The notes below the pieces were generated by a model. That model was given only the letters and a program-made list of their open reading frames with translations, was not told the origin of the DNA and searched no databases. From Leptidea sinapis (Eukaryota; Arthropoda; Insecta; Lepidoptera; Pieridae), in contig NC_066267.1 in the NCBI RefSeq assembly GCF_905404315.1, positions 3,052,501 through 3,116,500 on the forward strand: a stretch of 64,000 nucleotides of DNA, written 5' to 3'. The position numbers and the translations under genes are program-made. Below are positions 11,141 to 20,992 of this stretch, in pieces. Numbering within the stretch: position 1 is the first letter of the stretch; each line of letters begins with the position of its first letter.

Positions 11141-11330
11141 AGTTGTTTTTATTTTTCACTAATGCATAAGCGGAGGACAACGAGCGTCCGGGGCACCTGA
11201 TGGGAAGTGATCACCATCACCCACGTTCTCCTACAATATGAGAGGAATCGTATTTGCCGGCCTTTTAGAAAGGTGTCCGCGCTTTTTTTGAAGGTACCCA
11301 TGGTATCTTCGTGAGAACTGCAATGCAAAT
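11141..11330 (-). mobile_element. LINE-B 3' tail (diverged)
   Basis: Antisense of the family-B 3' end: poly-T side, CGGAGGACAACGAGCG, AAGTGATCACC, GCCGGCC, GAAGGTACCCATGG. Clearly more diverged than the copy at 19637. It abuts LINE K copy 2, tail to tail. Confidence 0.7.
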
Positions 11331-11415
11331 GCATTCGAGATCTTCATGGTTCAAGTAGTCAAGTAAAGTGAGGTTTTAAGTTTAAGTTTTAAGTTTTTTG
11401 TAGTTATTTTTTTTC

Positions 11416-11644
11416 CCGTGAAGCAGTAAATTATAAGCATTATTGAGTTTCAGTCTGGAGGGTGCCGTAGCTAGAAAAATTACTGGACAAATGAAACTTA
11501 ACATCTTATGTCAGAATTTTAGGGTTTTTCAAGAATTTTGAGTTGTCCTGCATTGAATAGGCAGGACGTATAAATTACCATCAGCTGAAAAAAATCATCA
11601 GCTGAATGTCCTGCTCGTCTCATCCCTTATAGTCATAAAAAAAA
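11416..11644 (+). mobile_element. SINE-like family A copy 3 (5' truncated, rearranged)
   Basis: Starts inside hairpin I (CCGTGAAGCAGTAA). It lacks about 35 bases before CAGAATTTT and contains CATCAGCTGAA twice with an A-rich spacer (about 11580-11605). It ends CATAAAAAAAA. Confidence 0.75.
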
Positions 11645-12181
11645 CATAAATTGGTAGTATCAGTTCAAGAAGCTCTTCGGAACACTCCCCGTGATAAATG
11701 CAGTTGAAGACACACAACAAAGCGACGTCTCTACTCTCTACCCACAGCCAAGTAATCGAGCCCTTTCACAGAATCATAAGAAGAGAATATTTTAAACCAA
11801 ATTCTAAAACACATCCTAAACAAATAACAAAATTTTATAAAAAAAAAGTTTTTACATTTATTTTCTTTTTTGTATGCTACGCAACTAATTACAGAAATAA
11901 TAATATTCATATTAATAATCATGATATTAAATTATATTTATAAATTTATTTCGTACATACAGTAAGGTCATTAATTAATACATAATATATTTACCCTTAA
12001 AAAAAAATGGGAAAAAAAATTGAATATACAAGTTTACGAAAAACTATTTGCACTTTGAAAAATTCAACAAGAGGTAAATAAAACCTTTAAAATATCAAAG
12101 AGACATATTTTTATGGAATTCTGAACCCTTTTCATATTTTACATACATAGAAATGTATGTAGTATATAAATAATAGTATAT
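11645..12181. other. AT-rich spacer
   Basis: A-rich and T-rich runs. Overlapping frames at 11698-11943 on both strands have no motif. No gene seen. Confidence 0.5.
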
Positions 12182-12798
12182 AATTCTTTTCTTCTTAACG
12201 TGCCGTCTCCTTGCGAAGGTTGGCAATCATTAGGGCAATTTCAACTTTCGACACAGCTGCTCTAAATAAAGATATTGTGCTCTTCCCAAACCATTGGCGC
12301 AAGTTTTTAAGCCACGATGTCCTTCTGCGGCGAGGCCTCCTCCTGCCTGCCACTTTCCCTTGCATGATTAGTTGAAGGAGTTCATATTTCTTGGCATTAC
12401 GCATCACATCAGGATTAACATTGTTTCGTTTTAGCCTACACATGTCGTCATTGATGGCTAAATGAAGCTGTTTTTTGGATTCAGGGTTTTTCAATTTGTC
12501 ACGGTCTATTCTGGTGATTTTTGGTTGTTGTTGGATTTTCTTTAACTGAACCTTTATTACGGCCACAATAGGATTATAGTCAGATCCAATATCGGCTCCG
12601 GGATATGTTTTAGCAGATTTTATGCTATTCCTATGTCTTCTGCTGACCAATATGAAATCTATTTGATTACGTACGAACTTCTCTTGACTATCGGCTGGTG
12701 AACGCTAAGTGTAAAGTCTTCTAGGTGGTAACTTAAAGAATGTATTAGTGATGACAAACTCACGCTCCTGGCAGAACTGCACCAACCTTTCAGACAAA
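12182..12798 (-). mobile_element. RTE-like element M, 3' part (endonuclease end fused to C-terminus)
   Basis: On the minus strand, from 12798 downwards: FCQEREFVITNTFFKLP, then RNQIDFILVSRRHRNS and YPGADIGSDYNPIVAV (apurinic-type endonuclease C-terminal half with the GSD-NP active-site motif). This passes directly into KKYELLQLIMQGKVAG and SWLKNLRQWFG, the extreme C-terminus. The whole RT core is missing, so M was internally deleted. A stop lies near 12706. The 5' part continues at 15752. Confidence 0.75.
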
Positions 12799-13103
12799 CA
12801 GGGCAGCAACACCACGGCACCCCGCTCCACGCTTAATGTGGACTTTTGTAACATCCGGGGAATTCACTCCAACTTAAACGCCGTCCACCACCACCTTGAG
12901 ACGGCGCAGCCGGCCTTGTGTTTCCTTACGGAGACGCAGATTTCTCGACCTAGCGATACGTCATATTTAACGTACCCCGGGTACAAAATTGAGCATAATT
13001 TCATGCCTCATGCCGGGGTATGTGTGTACGTTAGGGAGGATATCTGCTGTCGCCGTCTCGGCAAATTGAGGGTAGGGGCCTGTCTACTCTCTGGCTCCGC
13101 GTA
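12799..13103 (+). pseudogene. LINE-B pol, 5' part before the frameshift
   Basis: Endonuclease N-terminus: NVDFCNIRGIHSNLNAV and FLTETQISRP, where N, R and the E of TET are the usual active-site positions, then YPGYKIEHNFMPHAGV and VCVYVREDI. Compared with family C a single base appears to be missing near 13065-13079. The correct frame resumes at 13080 (LSTLWLRVDLED) and leads into the long frame that follows. Confidence 0.85.
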
Positions 13104-15751
13104 GATTTAGAGGACCGCGTCCGCATCTATGCGTGTGTCTACAGGTCCCATAGTGGTAACGCAGAAACGGATCACCTCATGGGCTGCGTTCAAGCGGCAT
13201 TTGATGACGTGCTTGCTCAGAACCCCTCCGCTGAAATCGTAGTCTTGGGTGATTTCAACGGGTACAATGCCGTATGGCTTGGATCACGTACCACAGACTA
13301 CGCAGGGCGATCTGTGCATAATTTTGCATTGGCGTATGGTCTGTCCCAATTGGTTGAGTCGCCGACGCGGCTCCCGGTTGTGGATAGCCACATGCCGTCC
13401 TTATTAGATCTTCTGCTGACTACACATCCCGATGGTTACCAGGTCTCTGTCGACGCCCCTCTCGGAACGTCCGACCATTGCGTGGTCAGGAGTGTAGTGC
13501 CTATCCGACGCCAACGTCGCAGACCACCAGCGACCCGCCACGTTTGGCACTACAAGTCAGCAGATTGGGATAGGATGCGTTCCTTTTTTGCATCCTACCC
13601 TTGGGGCAGGGTTTGTTTCCCTTCGGATGATCCTAGTGCCTGCGCCGTTGCAGTAGCCGATGTGATCCTGCAGGGCATGGATATTTTTATACCAAGCTCT
13701 GTAGTACCGATCGGTGGCAGATCACAGCCCTGGTTCGATGCGTCAGTTAAAGCAGCATCTGACTGCAAAAAACAGGCGTATCGAACTTGGGTTGCGGCGC
13801 TGGGCTCAAAGGATCCGAACTGCAAAGTTCTGAAGAGGAAATATAACCGTGCCTCCAGATTTTGTAAGCGGCAAATCGCCCGTGCGAAATCGAAGCACGT
13901 CGTCAAAATTGGCGAGCAGCTTTCCAGTTACCCGACCGGAACACGCAAGTTCTGGTCGTTGTCGAAAGCTGCTCTTGGTAACTTCAACCAGCCGTCCATG
14001 CCGCCGTTGCACATGAGGAATGACACCCTGGCCCATACGGCAAAAGAGAAAGCCGATCTCCTGTGCACTCTTTTTTCCTCCAACTCGACTCTTGACGACA
14101 ACGGAAAAACACCGCCGACCATCCCGCGGTGTCAGAGCTCCATGCCTGAAGTACAATTCCGACAGAAAACTGTTAGGCGAGCTCTGTTTTCGTTGGACGT
14201 CAGGAAGTCGAGCGGGCCGGATGGCATTTCTCCAATCGTGCTTAGAACGTGTGCCCCTGAGTTGACGCCGGTGCTAACGCGTTTATTCCGGCACTCTTAT
14301 TCAAAAGGCGTAGTCCCTGATTCATGGAAGTCAGCCCTTGTCCATCCGATCCCAAAAAAAGGAGACAGTTCGGATCCGGCAAACTACAGGCCTATTGCTA
14401 TTACCTCCCTACTCTCCAAAATTATGGAGACCATAATTAACCGCCAGCTCTTGGTATACCTTGAGGGTCACCAGTTGATCAACGACCGGCAGTACGGCTT
14501 TCGCCATGGTCGGTCGACTGGCGATCTTCTGGTATACCTAACACACAGATGGGTGGCGGCTATTGAAAGCAAGGGGGAAGGCCTGGCAGTTGGTCTGGAT
14601 ATAGCGAAGGCCTTTGATCGTGTATGGCACAAGGCGCTCCTCGCAAAACTTCCATCATTTGGGCTTCCCGAGAGCTTATGCAAGTGGACCTCCAGCTTCC
14701 TCACTGGGCGCAGCATACAGGTCGTTATCGACGGTTATTGCTCGAATCCCAAGCCCGTGAACGCTGGAGTGCCCCAAGGCTGTGTGCTATCTCCCACGCT
14801 GTTTCTTCTGCATATCAATGATATGTTGGACACCGCCAACATGCATTGCTATGCAGATGACAGCACTGGTGATGCCGTATACACGGGCCATGCAGGTCTC
14901 TCTCGGGAAAACGTCGACCAGTGCCGGGTGAAACTTGTGTCTTCTATCGAGTCCTCTCTCGAGAAGGTCGCGGAATGGGGTAAGTTGAACCTTGTCCAAT
15001 TTAACCCCCAGAAGACTCAAGTTTGCGCGTTTACCACTAGAAAAACCCCATTTGCCGTATCACCGCTCTTCGAGAACACTTCCCTTAAAGCCTCGCCTAG
15101 TATCGGAATACTGGGTCTCGAAATCTCGAGCAATTGGCAATTCCGTGGCCATCTGGAGGGCAAAGCCAAACTGGCTTCAAAGAAACTGGGCGTCATAAAT
15201 AGAGCACGGCAATACTTCAAGCCGGCCCACATTCTAGCGCTCTACAAAGCGCAGGTCCGGCCTCACATGGAGTATTGCTGTCAACTCTGGTCTGGCGCAC
15301 CCCAGTATCAGCTCGATCCATTTGACCGCGTGCAACGCAAAGCAGCTCGAATTGTCGGGGATCCAGTACTCTGTGAACGGCTGGATCACTTGGCGTTGCG
15401 TAGAGACGTCGCTTCATTGTGTGTCTTCTACCGCATTTATCACGGGGAGTGTTCCGAAGAGCTGTTCAACCTGATTCCTGCCGCCGAATTTCACCTTCGC
15501 ACGACACGCCACAAGTTACGATATCATCCCCACCATCTGGATGTGTGGCGGTCCTCCACAGTGCGGTTTTCAAGGAGCTTTCTTCCTCGTACCACGAAGC
15601 TGTGGAATGAGCCTCCTTGTGCGGTGTTTCCGGGACGATACGACATGGGTACCTTCAAGAAAAGCGTGTACACCTTCCTTAAAGGCCGGCAACGCTCTTG
15701 TGATTCTTCTGGTGTTGCAGGAGAGTGTGGGCGGCAAAAAAAAAAAAAAAA
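12799..15751 (+). mobile_element. LINE family B, nearly intact copy
   Basis: Non-LTR retrotransposon with endonuclease and RT in one reading frame, broken once. Compared with family C (30896-34185) it lacks the 5' UTR and about the first 65 codons. The 3' end is an uninterrupted run of 16 A (15736-15751) that starts just after GTGGGCGGC. Other family-B copies carry about 60 more bases there (GATCACTTAA...CCTCCTATTCCATAAAA). It sits in the opposite-strand element M. A 5-base match, ACAAA, occurs at both edges (12794-12798, 15751-15755). Jockey/CR1/L2-type; the exact clade is not resolved by eye. Confidence 0.9.
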
Positions 15752-15761
15752 CAAATTATAA
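13179..15761 (+). CDS. LINE-B endonuclease/reverse transcriptase
   Basis: 860 codons, and the frame is open from 13080. Endonuclease: VLGDFNGYN at residues 22-30 and LGTSDHC about 90 residues later supply the catalytic D/N and SDH. RT: AVGLDIAKAFDRVWHKALL is motif A, NAGVPQGCVLSPTLFLLHIN motif B, and CYADDST (YADD at residues 558-561, 14850-14861) motif C, all intact. A thumb and C-terminal region with RPHMEYCCQLWSGAP and [20 protein letters not shown] follows. The listed stop is an artefact: the frame runs through the poly(A) tail (KKKKNKL). The product would make and insert cDNA of the element. The upstream frameshift means it could not be translated with its full endonuclease. Confidence 0.9.
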   Translation: MGCVQAAFDDVLAQNPSAEIVVLGDFNGYNAVWLGSRTTDYAGRSVHNFALAYGLSQLVESPTRLPVVDSHMPSLLDLLLTTHPDGYQVSVDAPLGTSDHCVVRSVVPIRRQRRRPPATRHVWHYKSADWDRMRSFFASYPWGRVCFPSDDPSACAVAVADVILQGMDIFIPSSVVPIGGRSQPWFDASVKAASDCKKQAYRTWVAALGSKDPNCKVLKRKYNRASRFCKRQIARAKSKHVVKIGEQLSSYPTGTRKFWSLSKAALGNFNQPSMPPLHMRNDTLAHTAKEKADLLCTLFSSNSTLDDNGKTPPTIPRCQSSMPEVQFRQKTVRRALFSLDVRKSSGPDGISPIVLRTCAPELTPVLTRLFRHSYSKGVVPDSWKSALVHPIPKKGDSSDPANYRPIAITSLLSKIMETIINRQLLVYLEGHQLINDRQYGFRHGRSTGDLLVYLTHRWVAAIESKGEGLAVGLDIAKAFDRVWHKALLAKLPSFGLPESLCKWTSSFLTGRSIQVVIDGYCSNPKPVNAGVPQGCVLSPTLFLLHINDMLDTANMHCYADDSTGDAVYTGHAGLSRENVDQCRVKLVSSIESSLEKVAEWGKLNLVQFNPQKTQVCAFTTRKTPFAVSPLFENTSLKASPSIGILGLEISSNWQFRGHLEGKAKLASKKLGVINRARQYFKPAHILALYKAQVRPHMEYCCQLWSGAPQYQLDPFDRVQRKAARIVGDPVLCERLDHLALRRDVASLCVFYRIYHGECSEELFNLIPAAEFHLRTTRHKLRYHPHHLDVWRSSTVRFSRSFLPRTTKLWNEPPCAVFPGRYDMGTFKKSVYTFLKGRQRSCDSSGVAGECGRQKKKKNKL

Positions 15762-16310
15762 CATTTTCCAGTTTACCGTCTTCGTACAAGCTGCGGACAT
15801 TCCAAGTTGCGATCTTTATGGCTGACCCGGAGATTCTTCGCACCCTCTGACCATTTAAGGTCTGCCGGGGACTAAGGGCCATTGTTATATTTGTCTCAAC
15901 ATAATGATTTATCCTGGGAAATTAATAATGTGGTGGTTTTCCGTGGCCTTCCACATCGCTGTTTGCTGCTTTCTGAATCTGGGATTCATAGGACATTAAT
16001 ATAACTGGTGACTGTACAGGCTTGTCCAGCTCCCACTCATTCAGTCTACCACCTAAGCAGCTGCCCGCAGTTGGAGGAGATTAATGCTTATTTACTGGCG
16101 GTATTGACTCGCCATGTCACAGGATTTTCATTGGGTCTTTGTAGTTTTTCCATAGAATAACCTTTCCTAGGGGCTCTACACGCTACACCTTCTAATCCTG
16201 CCAGTGTGTGGTCGGGTACTGCCGAAGCAGCTAGCCATAATATCTTACAGCCGTTCCACTATCCGCCACCTGTGGACCCCGGTAGTAGCTCACACCTAAG
16301 CCCTAAATAT
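15752..16310 (-). mobile_element. RTE-like element M, 5' part
   Basis: On the minus strand an endonuclease start, KIATWNVRSLYEDGKLENV, ends at the LINE-B poly(A). It is preceded by SPRQTLNGQRVRR and a leader of about 400 bases without a long frame. About 130 residues of endonuclease between GKLENV and FCQEREFV are absent from both halves of M. They were lost before, or together with, the LINE-B insertion. Confidence 0.75.
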
Positions 16311-16344
16311 ATATAATTACCTCCCATTATTGGTAGTTTGATGA

Positions 16345-16422
16345 GACCTTTATATTGAAACCTTTAAATATGTTGTAATTATAGACCTTTATATTGAAAC
16401 CTTTAAATATATTGTAATTATA
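16345..16422. repeat. Tandem duplication of 39 bp
   Basis: Two adjacent copies of a 39-base unit starting GACCTTTATATTGAAACCTT (16345-16383, 16384-16422). I see one difference, G versus A in TATGTTG/TATATTG. A young simple duplication next to the end of element M. Confidence 0.85.
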
Positions 16423-16469
16423 GAGCACATGGGCTTTATATGTATAATTTTGGGTAAAGTTTGGCAATA

Positions 16470-16877
16470 TTATCGCGATGCCGATGCTCTGCGCTTCAAC
16501 TAGATAACGCACTACCTAAGAACAATAGCTTTCTTGTTACAGCAACTATAAGATGCTTGTGTGCGTGGCATCTTTACAATCAATGACATCTTTCAAATTT
16601 TGTAACATACGCCTTGTGTTATTTTACAATGAAATTAATAAAATACAGAATACTTACTGTTGATATGTGATCCCAGTGTTTCTCTTATTTCTTGTAGTAT
16701 TATTTTTACAAAGTTTTATTACGCAACCCGGTATTGCAGTTTCAATTATAAGCAAAGTTTAACAGAACATGCGGCACGTCAATGTCACACATTGTTCGAG
16801 ACTGGCTCGAGTACGCCAACTTGGGCGTAATATTCGCTGCCGCAACTTTGTGACTACGCCTACGGTATTTAGTTGAA
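16470..16877 (-). mobile_element. MITE family F copy 2 (best-kept THAP start)
   Basis: Matches 7073-7463 throughout. On the minus strand it reads xPGCVIKLCKNNTTRNKR and then NTGITYQ, with ATA in place of the start codon. C-x4-C and the spacing to GITY fit the beginning of a THAP zinc finger. It stops at GTAAGTATT (plus 16649-16657), as in copy 1. Its plus-strand left end has a diverged terminus (GATGCTCTGCGCTTCAACTAGATAAC). The other end is truncated at about 16877. Confidence 0.7.
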
Positions 16878-17399
16878 TAATTAAATTGTTATTTCGTCAT
16901 CTAAATTGAAGTTGGGTACCAAATCATTCGGTCGACAGGAAAGGGAAAAAAGGGTTGACAAAACACTAACAAGGCTAATTTAATTGATGAGATGAAATAT
17001 AATAAATTCCGTGAGTATAATATATAATAAAATCTCCGTTACTTTTTTATTATAATTATTTCTTGAGGTTCGTAGAATACTTGAATGTACTGGATATGAA
17101 AGAATTAATGTTATGATTCAAGTACTGCCTCCTGAAGATATATTTTATAGAAAACAATTTTGCAAAAAAGTGATATTAGCATTAACACAAATGTCAGAAT
17201 TATGACATAGGCTGACGTAAACTCGCTTGTTTAGATGTCAGGTTTTTGTCATAAGCGCTATGTGGTTTAAGTTTTATTCAGTTATGGGAAACTCAATTAC
17301 AAATTAAATTCGAAGTTTGTTATAATATCGATAAGGACAGCCATAATACGCAATGGATTTATCTGCGCTATAGAAGGTGGTGGCGCGAGGAGGAGTACC
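16878..17399. other. AT-rich spacer
   Basis: AT-rich, without a frame or a repeat shared in the window. Confidence 0.5.
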
Positions 17400-17548
17400 G
17401 GATGTGTTAATAACGCCGTTCCCGGACTCCTCCTCCCAAGCCGCGGTATGGTACACCGTGTGGTTTTAGTCGGTCTGATTCCGACATACCACCTTATTGA
17501 AAACCCCGGTGGGGTGATGGCCCGTGTTGGTTTCAACACGTATAAAAA
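17400..17548. repeat. GC-rich element fragment
   Basis: A GC-richer block containing GTGTGGTTTTAGTCGGTCTG and ATTCCGACATACC, and an 8-base CCCCGGTG motif. I recall similar text from lepidopteran LINE-derived repeats but cannot name the family. It passes without a gap into the LINE K tail at 17549. Confidence 0.35.
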
Positions 17549-17626
17549 AAGGGCAGCGCAGGACCGATCGTCATGGCGATCTTTGGCAGAAGCCTTTATT
17601 CAACAGTGGACGTCTTCCAGCCAGAC
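17549..17626 (+). mobile_element. LINE K 3' end, copy 3 (short)
   Basis: GCAGCGCAGGACCGATCGTC...CAACAGTGGACGTCTTCCAG encodes AAQDRSSWRSLAEAFIQQWTSSS, the last residues of the family-K pol. Only about 78 bases are present. Confidence 0.8.
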
Positions 17627-17849
17627 GGGAAATAAAGACTCAATATTCTTTCGTTACAGCGAAAACAATATTGTAAGTCATCCAACAATCCATTGACTAT
17701 GACTGCATAATAATATTGATAAATTATAACTGGCAGATTAAATAATCTATGAACAAGTTAAATGGTTATAAAAAAGAGTATTTTTAATAAACCCAAAAAG
17801 GTAATATCAAATTAATTACACAAAGAATTACACAGTAAAAATAATAATA

Positions 17850-17915
17850 AAAATAGACGCAGTTATGGTACCCATAATCTAGCCGGCATCCTATACAGAG
17901 GAGCCTGCCACTGGT
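17850..17915 (-). mobile_element. SINE-like family A fragment (5' end only)
   Basis: The inverse of the first 65 bases of family A: GTACCCATAATCTAGCCGGC...GCCACTGGT. A retained 5' end with a missing 3' end is not expected from 5' truncation. A later deletion or rearrangement is likely. Confidence 0.8.
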
Positions 17916-17969
17916 AAACTATCACTAAGGGATCATCAACATATTATTCAACTAAAAAAATATTAAAAT

Positions 17970-18085
17970 CTTAGATCATTTATACATCTAGATAGATTGT
18001 GACAGCTGTGAATACTTCGAAAAAACGTGGAGAGTTTACCTCTATTTTGAACAATGCACGTACACTAACACAAAATAACACACCG
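17970..18085 (+). mobile_element. TIR element family G copy 2, left part
   Basis: CTTAGATCATTTATACATCTAGATAGA and downstream sequence as at 193 and (inverted) 35156. It is cut where LINE D begins. The missing right part is not found after LINE D or E. Confidence 0.65.
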
Positions 18086-20706
18086 ATCACAATGTTGATG
18101 GTCTTAGAACCAAAGCGCATATTTTACGAGAAAATGTACTAAAACAAGACTTGGACGTTATTCTATTAACTGAGACAAACTTAAAAGAGTCTGCTAATGA
18201 CCATGAACTTATAGACAGCAGATACTTGGTTTACTTACACTCGACAGTCTCGCAGAAAGTGGAGGGAGGTGGGGTCCTCATAGCAGTCCACAAAAGACAT
18301 TCCCCCGTTAGGAAATTGAAGTGGGAGTCTACTAATGAGAACCTATGGATTTCGATGAAGTTTGGCCAGGGTAACTCAAAAGTGGAATTATGTATTTGTA
18401 CTTTATACCTTCCTCCCCCCGTTAAGTATGATTCTTTAGAAAATTTAATGAATAATGTAACAAATGTTATACAACACAAAATGTCAAAAGAATCTATACT
18501 TCTTTTATTAGGTGATTTTAATAGGCCGTACTTCCACTGGTCTCACTGTACCGACCGAAATTTATGCTCTCTGATCCCTAGCTCCTACGGATAACACAGA
18601 CGCTTTGCTTATCGATTCTCTTTCTTTCAACGATCTCCACCAAATGTGTGCAAAACCAAACTTAAATTGCAGATACTTAGATCTAGTTATTTCAAACTCA
18701 CCGAAACTAGTATCAGTGACCCAGGGTGTCCCACTAGTGGATTTGGAGACGTATCACCCGGTACTAGGTATTTCCGTTAATATTGTGGGTGCAACATTAA
18801 GGCCCCCAAAAATTAAAAAAACACCCAGGCCTAATTTTAGCAAATCTAAATATGACATTATTAGAAACGAGTTAGATAACATTAACTGGGAGGAAACTCT
18901 CGATCCTAGTTTAACAGTCGATGAGACAGAAGACGTTTTCTATGACATATTTACATCCATCATTAATAAGAATGTTCCAATGAGTACGAAAGGTCGGAGC
19001 AATTTCCCATTTTGGTTCAGTCGATCGTTGATCCAGAGTTTAAAGGAAAAGGCAAAGTACCATCGTAGATTTAAAATGTATGGCAATCCAATGGATCAGT
19101 TTACATATAGGTTACTCCGCGAGTGATGTAACAAAATCCTAACGACTGATATAAATAGGTTGAAATCAGAAGCCAAAAATTTAATCAAGAAGGATCTTAA
19201 ATACTTTTGGTCTTTCATAAAATCTCTACGATCAAATAGCAGCGACATACCGGATGAACTGACTTACTTAGATCAAAGCGTTCGAGGTGGCCAGCAGATT
19301 GCTAATTTTTTTTCAGAATACTTTCGCTCAACCTATCAGCATGACCCAAACCCAAGAACTAAACACAATGAAATCGTCGAATGCCACATGTCACTTAGTT
19401 TATGTCGTTTCACAGACTCAGATGTCATATCAGTACTCAAAAGCCTAGATGCAAATAAAGGTCCTAGTCCAGATTCTATACCTCCTAGTTTCTTAAAGGC
19501 CTATGGCACAAAATTGGCTGAGCCGCTACGAATCATCTTCAATAAGTCTTTCCTATGTGGAACTTTTCCCTCAAGATGGAAGGTTGCTCACATCAGTCCA
19601 ATTCACAAGAAAGGAGATCCTGGAGATGCTACTAACTTTTTTTTTATGGAATAGGAGGACAAACGAGCGTACGGGTCACCTGTTGTTAAGTGATCATCGC
19701 CGCCCACAATCTCTTGCATCACCAGAGGAATCACAGGAGCGATGCTGGCCTTTAAGGAAGGTGTACGCGCTTTTTATACTACTAACTACCGGCCCATCTC
19801 AATTTTGTCTGCTATCGGTAAGTAATTCAAACAGAGTTACTCGTTCAGAAAAATATTTTTCCCACCTTAAACCCTTGCTCATACCCCAACAGCATGGATT
19901 TCTACCTGGTAGATCAACTACATCGAATCTTGTGGATTTTGTTAGCGACATTACTCAAGCTTTCCCAGATGATCACGAATTGCATGCTATTTAAACTGAT
20001 TTATCAAAAGCCTTCGATGTGGTTGACCACGTACTGCTCATAGAAAAACTTGGTCACGCAGGAATATGTGACTCTCTACTTCGGTGGTGCGAATCCTATT
20101 TGCAGAACCGTTCCCAAATTGTAAAGATCCGTGGCTATAAGTCAATTCCAAGAGTCGTGCCATCAGGGGTTCCACAGGGCTCCCATTTAGGGCCCCTATT
20201 TTTCTTGGTCTTTGTGAACGATCTAGCGACTAAATTAAAATCCAAATTTCAAATGTTTTCAGACGACTTAAAAATTTATCGTGAAATTAAATCTACAGAA
20301 GATACGATCATGTTACAAAGTGATCTTAATACGATCTGCGATTGGTGTGTTAGTAATAGGATGGTTCTAAATTCCTCAAAATGTTTTTACTTAAACTTTT
20401 CTCGAAAATGAAATTCTTCACTACTTACTTCATAAATGCGTGTCCACTAACAGAAATTTGTACAATGCGAGATTTAGGCATCATGGTTGACACAAAATTA
20501 GATTTTAGAGAGCACATTGACTACATTTTCAAAAAGGCATCTCGTCTTTCAGGTTTTGTGATTAGACAAACAAAATTTTTCAACGACCCTGATGTGTCGA
20601 AGATACTTTTTAATAGCTACGTGCGTAGTCTTTTAGAGTATTGCAGTCCGGTGTGGAACCCTTCTTACAAAGTTCATATTTAGAGGTTAGAACAGGTGCA
20701 GTCGTA
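18086..20706 (+). mobile_element. CR1-like LINE D, truncated at both ends
   Basis: Pol starts inside the endonuclease (NVDGLRTKAH) and stops inside the C-terminal region (VWNPSYKVHI*RLEQVQS). E's ORF1 begins at once. Pieces in order: LLTETNLKES; VLIAVHKRHSP; LLLGDFNRPYF; SPDSIPPSFLKAYG; SPIHKKGDPGDATN; then, after a nested insertion, YRPISILS; PQQHGFLPGRST; DLSKAFDVVDH (motif A); PSGVPQGSHLGPLFFLVF (motif B); FSDDLKIY (motif C, FADD changed to FSDD); LEYCSPVWNP. Stops and frame changes lie at 18592, 19124, about 19800, 19992 and 20409. It is dead. Confidence 0.85.
19637..19778 (-). mobile_element. LINE-B tail inserted in LINE D
   Basis: A 142-bp 5'-truncated antisense copy of the family-B 3' end. 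It starts with a T run and ATGGAATAGGAGGACAAACG, and ends in the antisense of SVYTFLKGR. CTACTAAC occurs on both sides (19629-19636, 19779-19786). Removing the insert and one repeat restores DATNYRPIS in LINE D. It shows the complete family-B 3' end. Confidence 0.9.
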
Positions 20707-20708
20707 AA

Positions 20709-20985
20709 TACGATCTATTATGTGTAAACGTTTCTGAAAAAAGGTATAAATCAAAGGAAAAAGACCACAAACATATATGGAAATGTCCTGAATGCCGTAA
20801 TAAGTTACCCAAATCGGACAATACTAATACTCCTGTTCGATCGGTTGGTCGCGATGGGATACCGGGCATGGAGCCCGCTGAAACTGGCTTGAGTCCCTCG
20901 CACAGTTTCGACAATGTTATAGTCAGAAAACATAAACCAGACCTTACAAACCCCTGTATTACCCTAAAGAAAGTATACGAGAGGC
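20709..20985 (+). pseudogene. LINE-E ORF1, N-terminal PHD-type part
   Basis: Reads DLLCVNVSEKRYKSK and HIWKCPECRNKLP: the C...W-x-CP-x-C end of a PHD-like zinc finger. The first half of the finger is lost to 5' truncation. A spacer of about 60 residues follows. One frameshift near 20970 separates it from EAIKVEITTIL in the frame of the ORF1 body. Confidence 0.7.
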
Positions 20986-20992
20986 TATCAAG

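Noticed and set aside
13595..14265. Overlapping frames on both strands inside LINE-B
   Set aside because: Shadows of the 860-codon pol frame, which alone carries conserved motifs.
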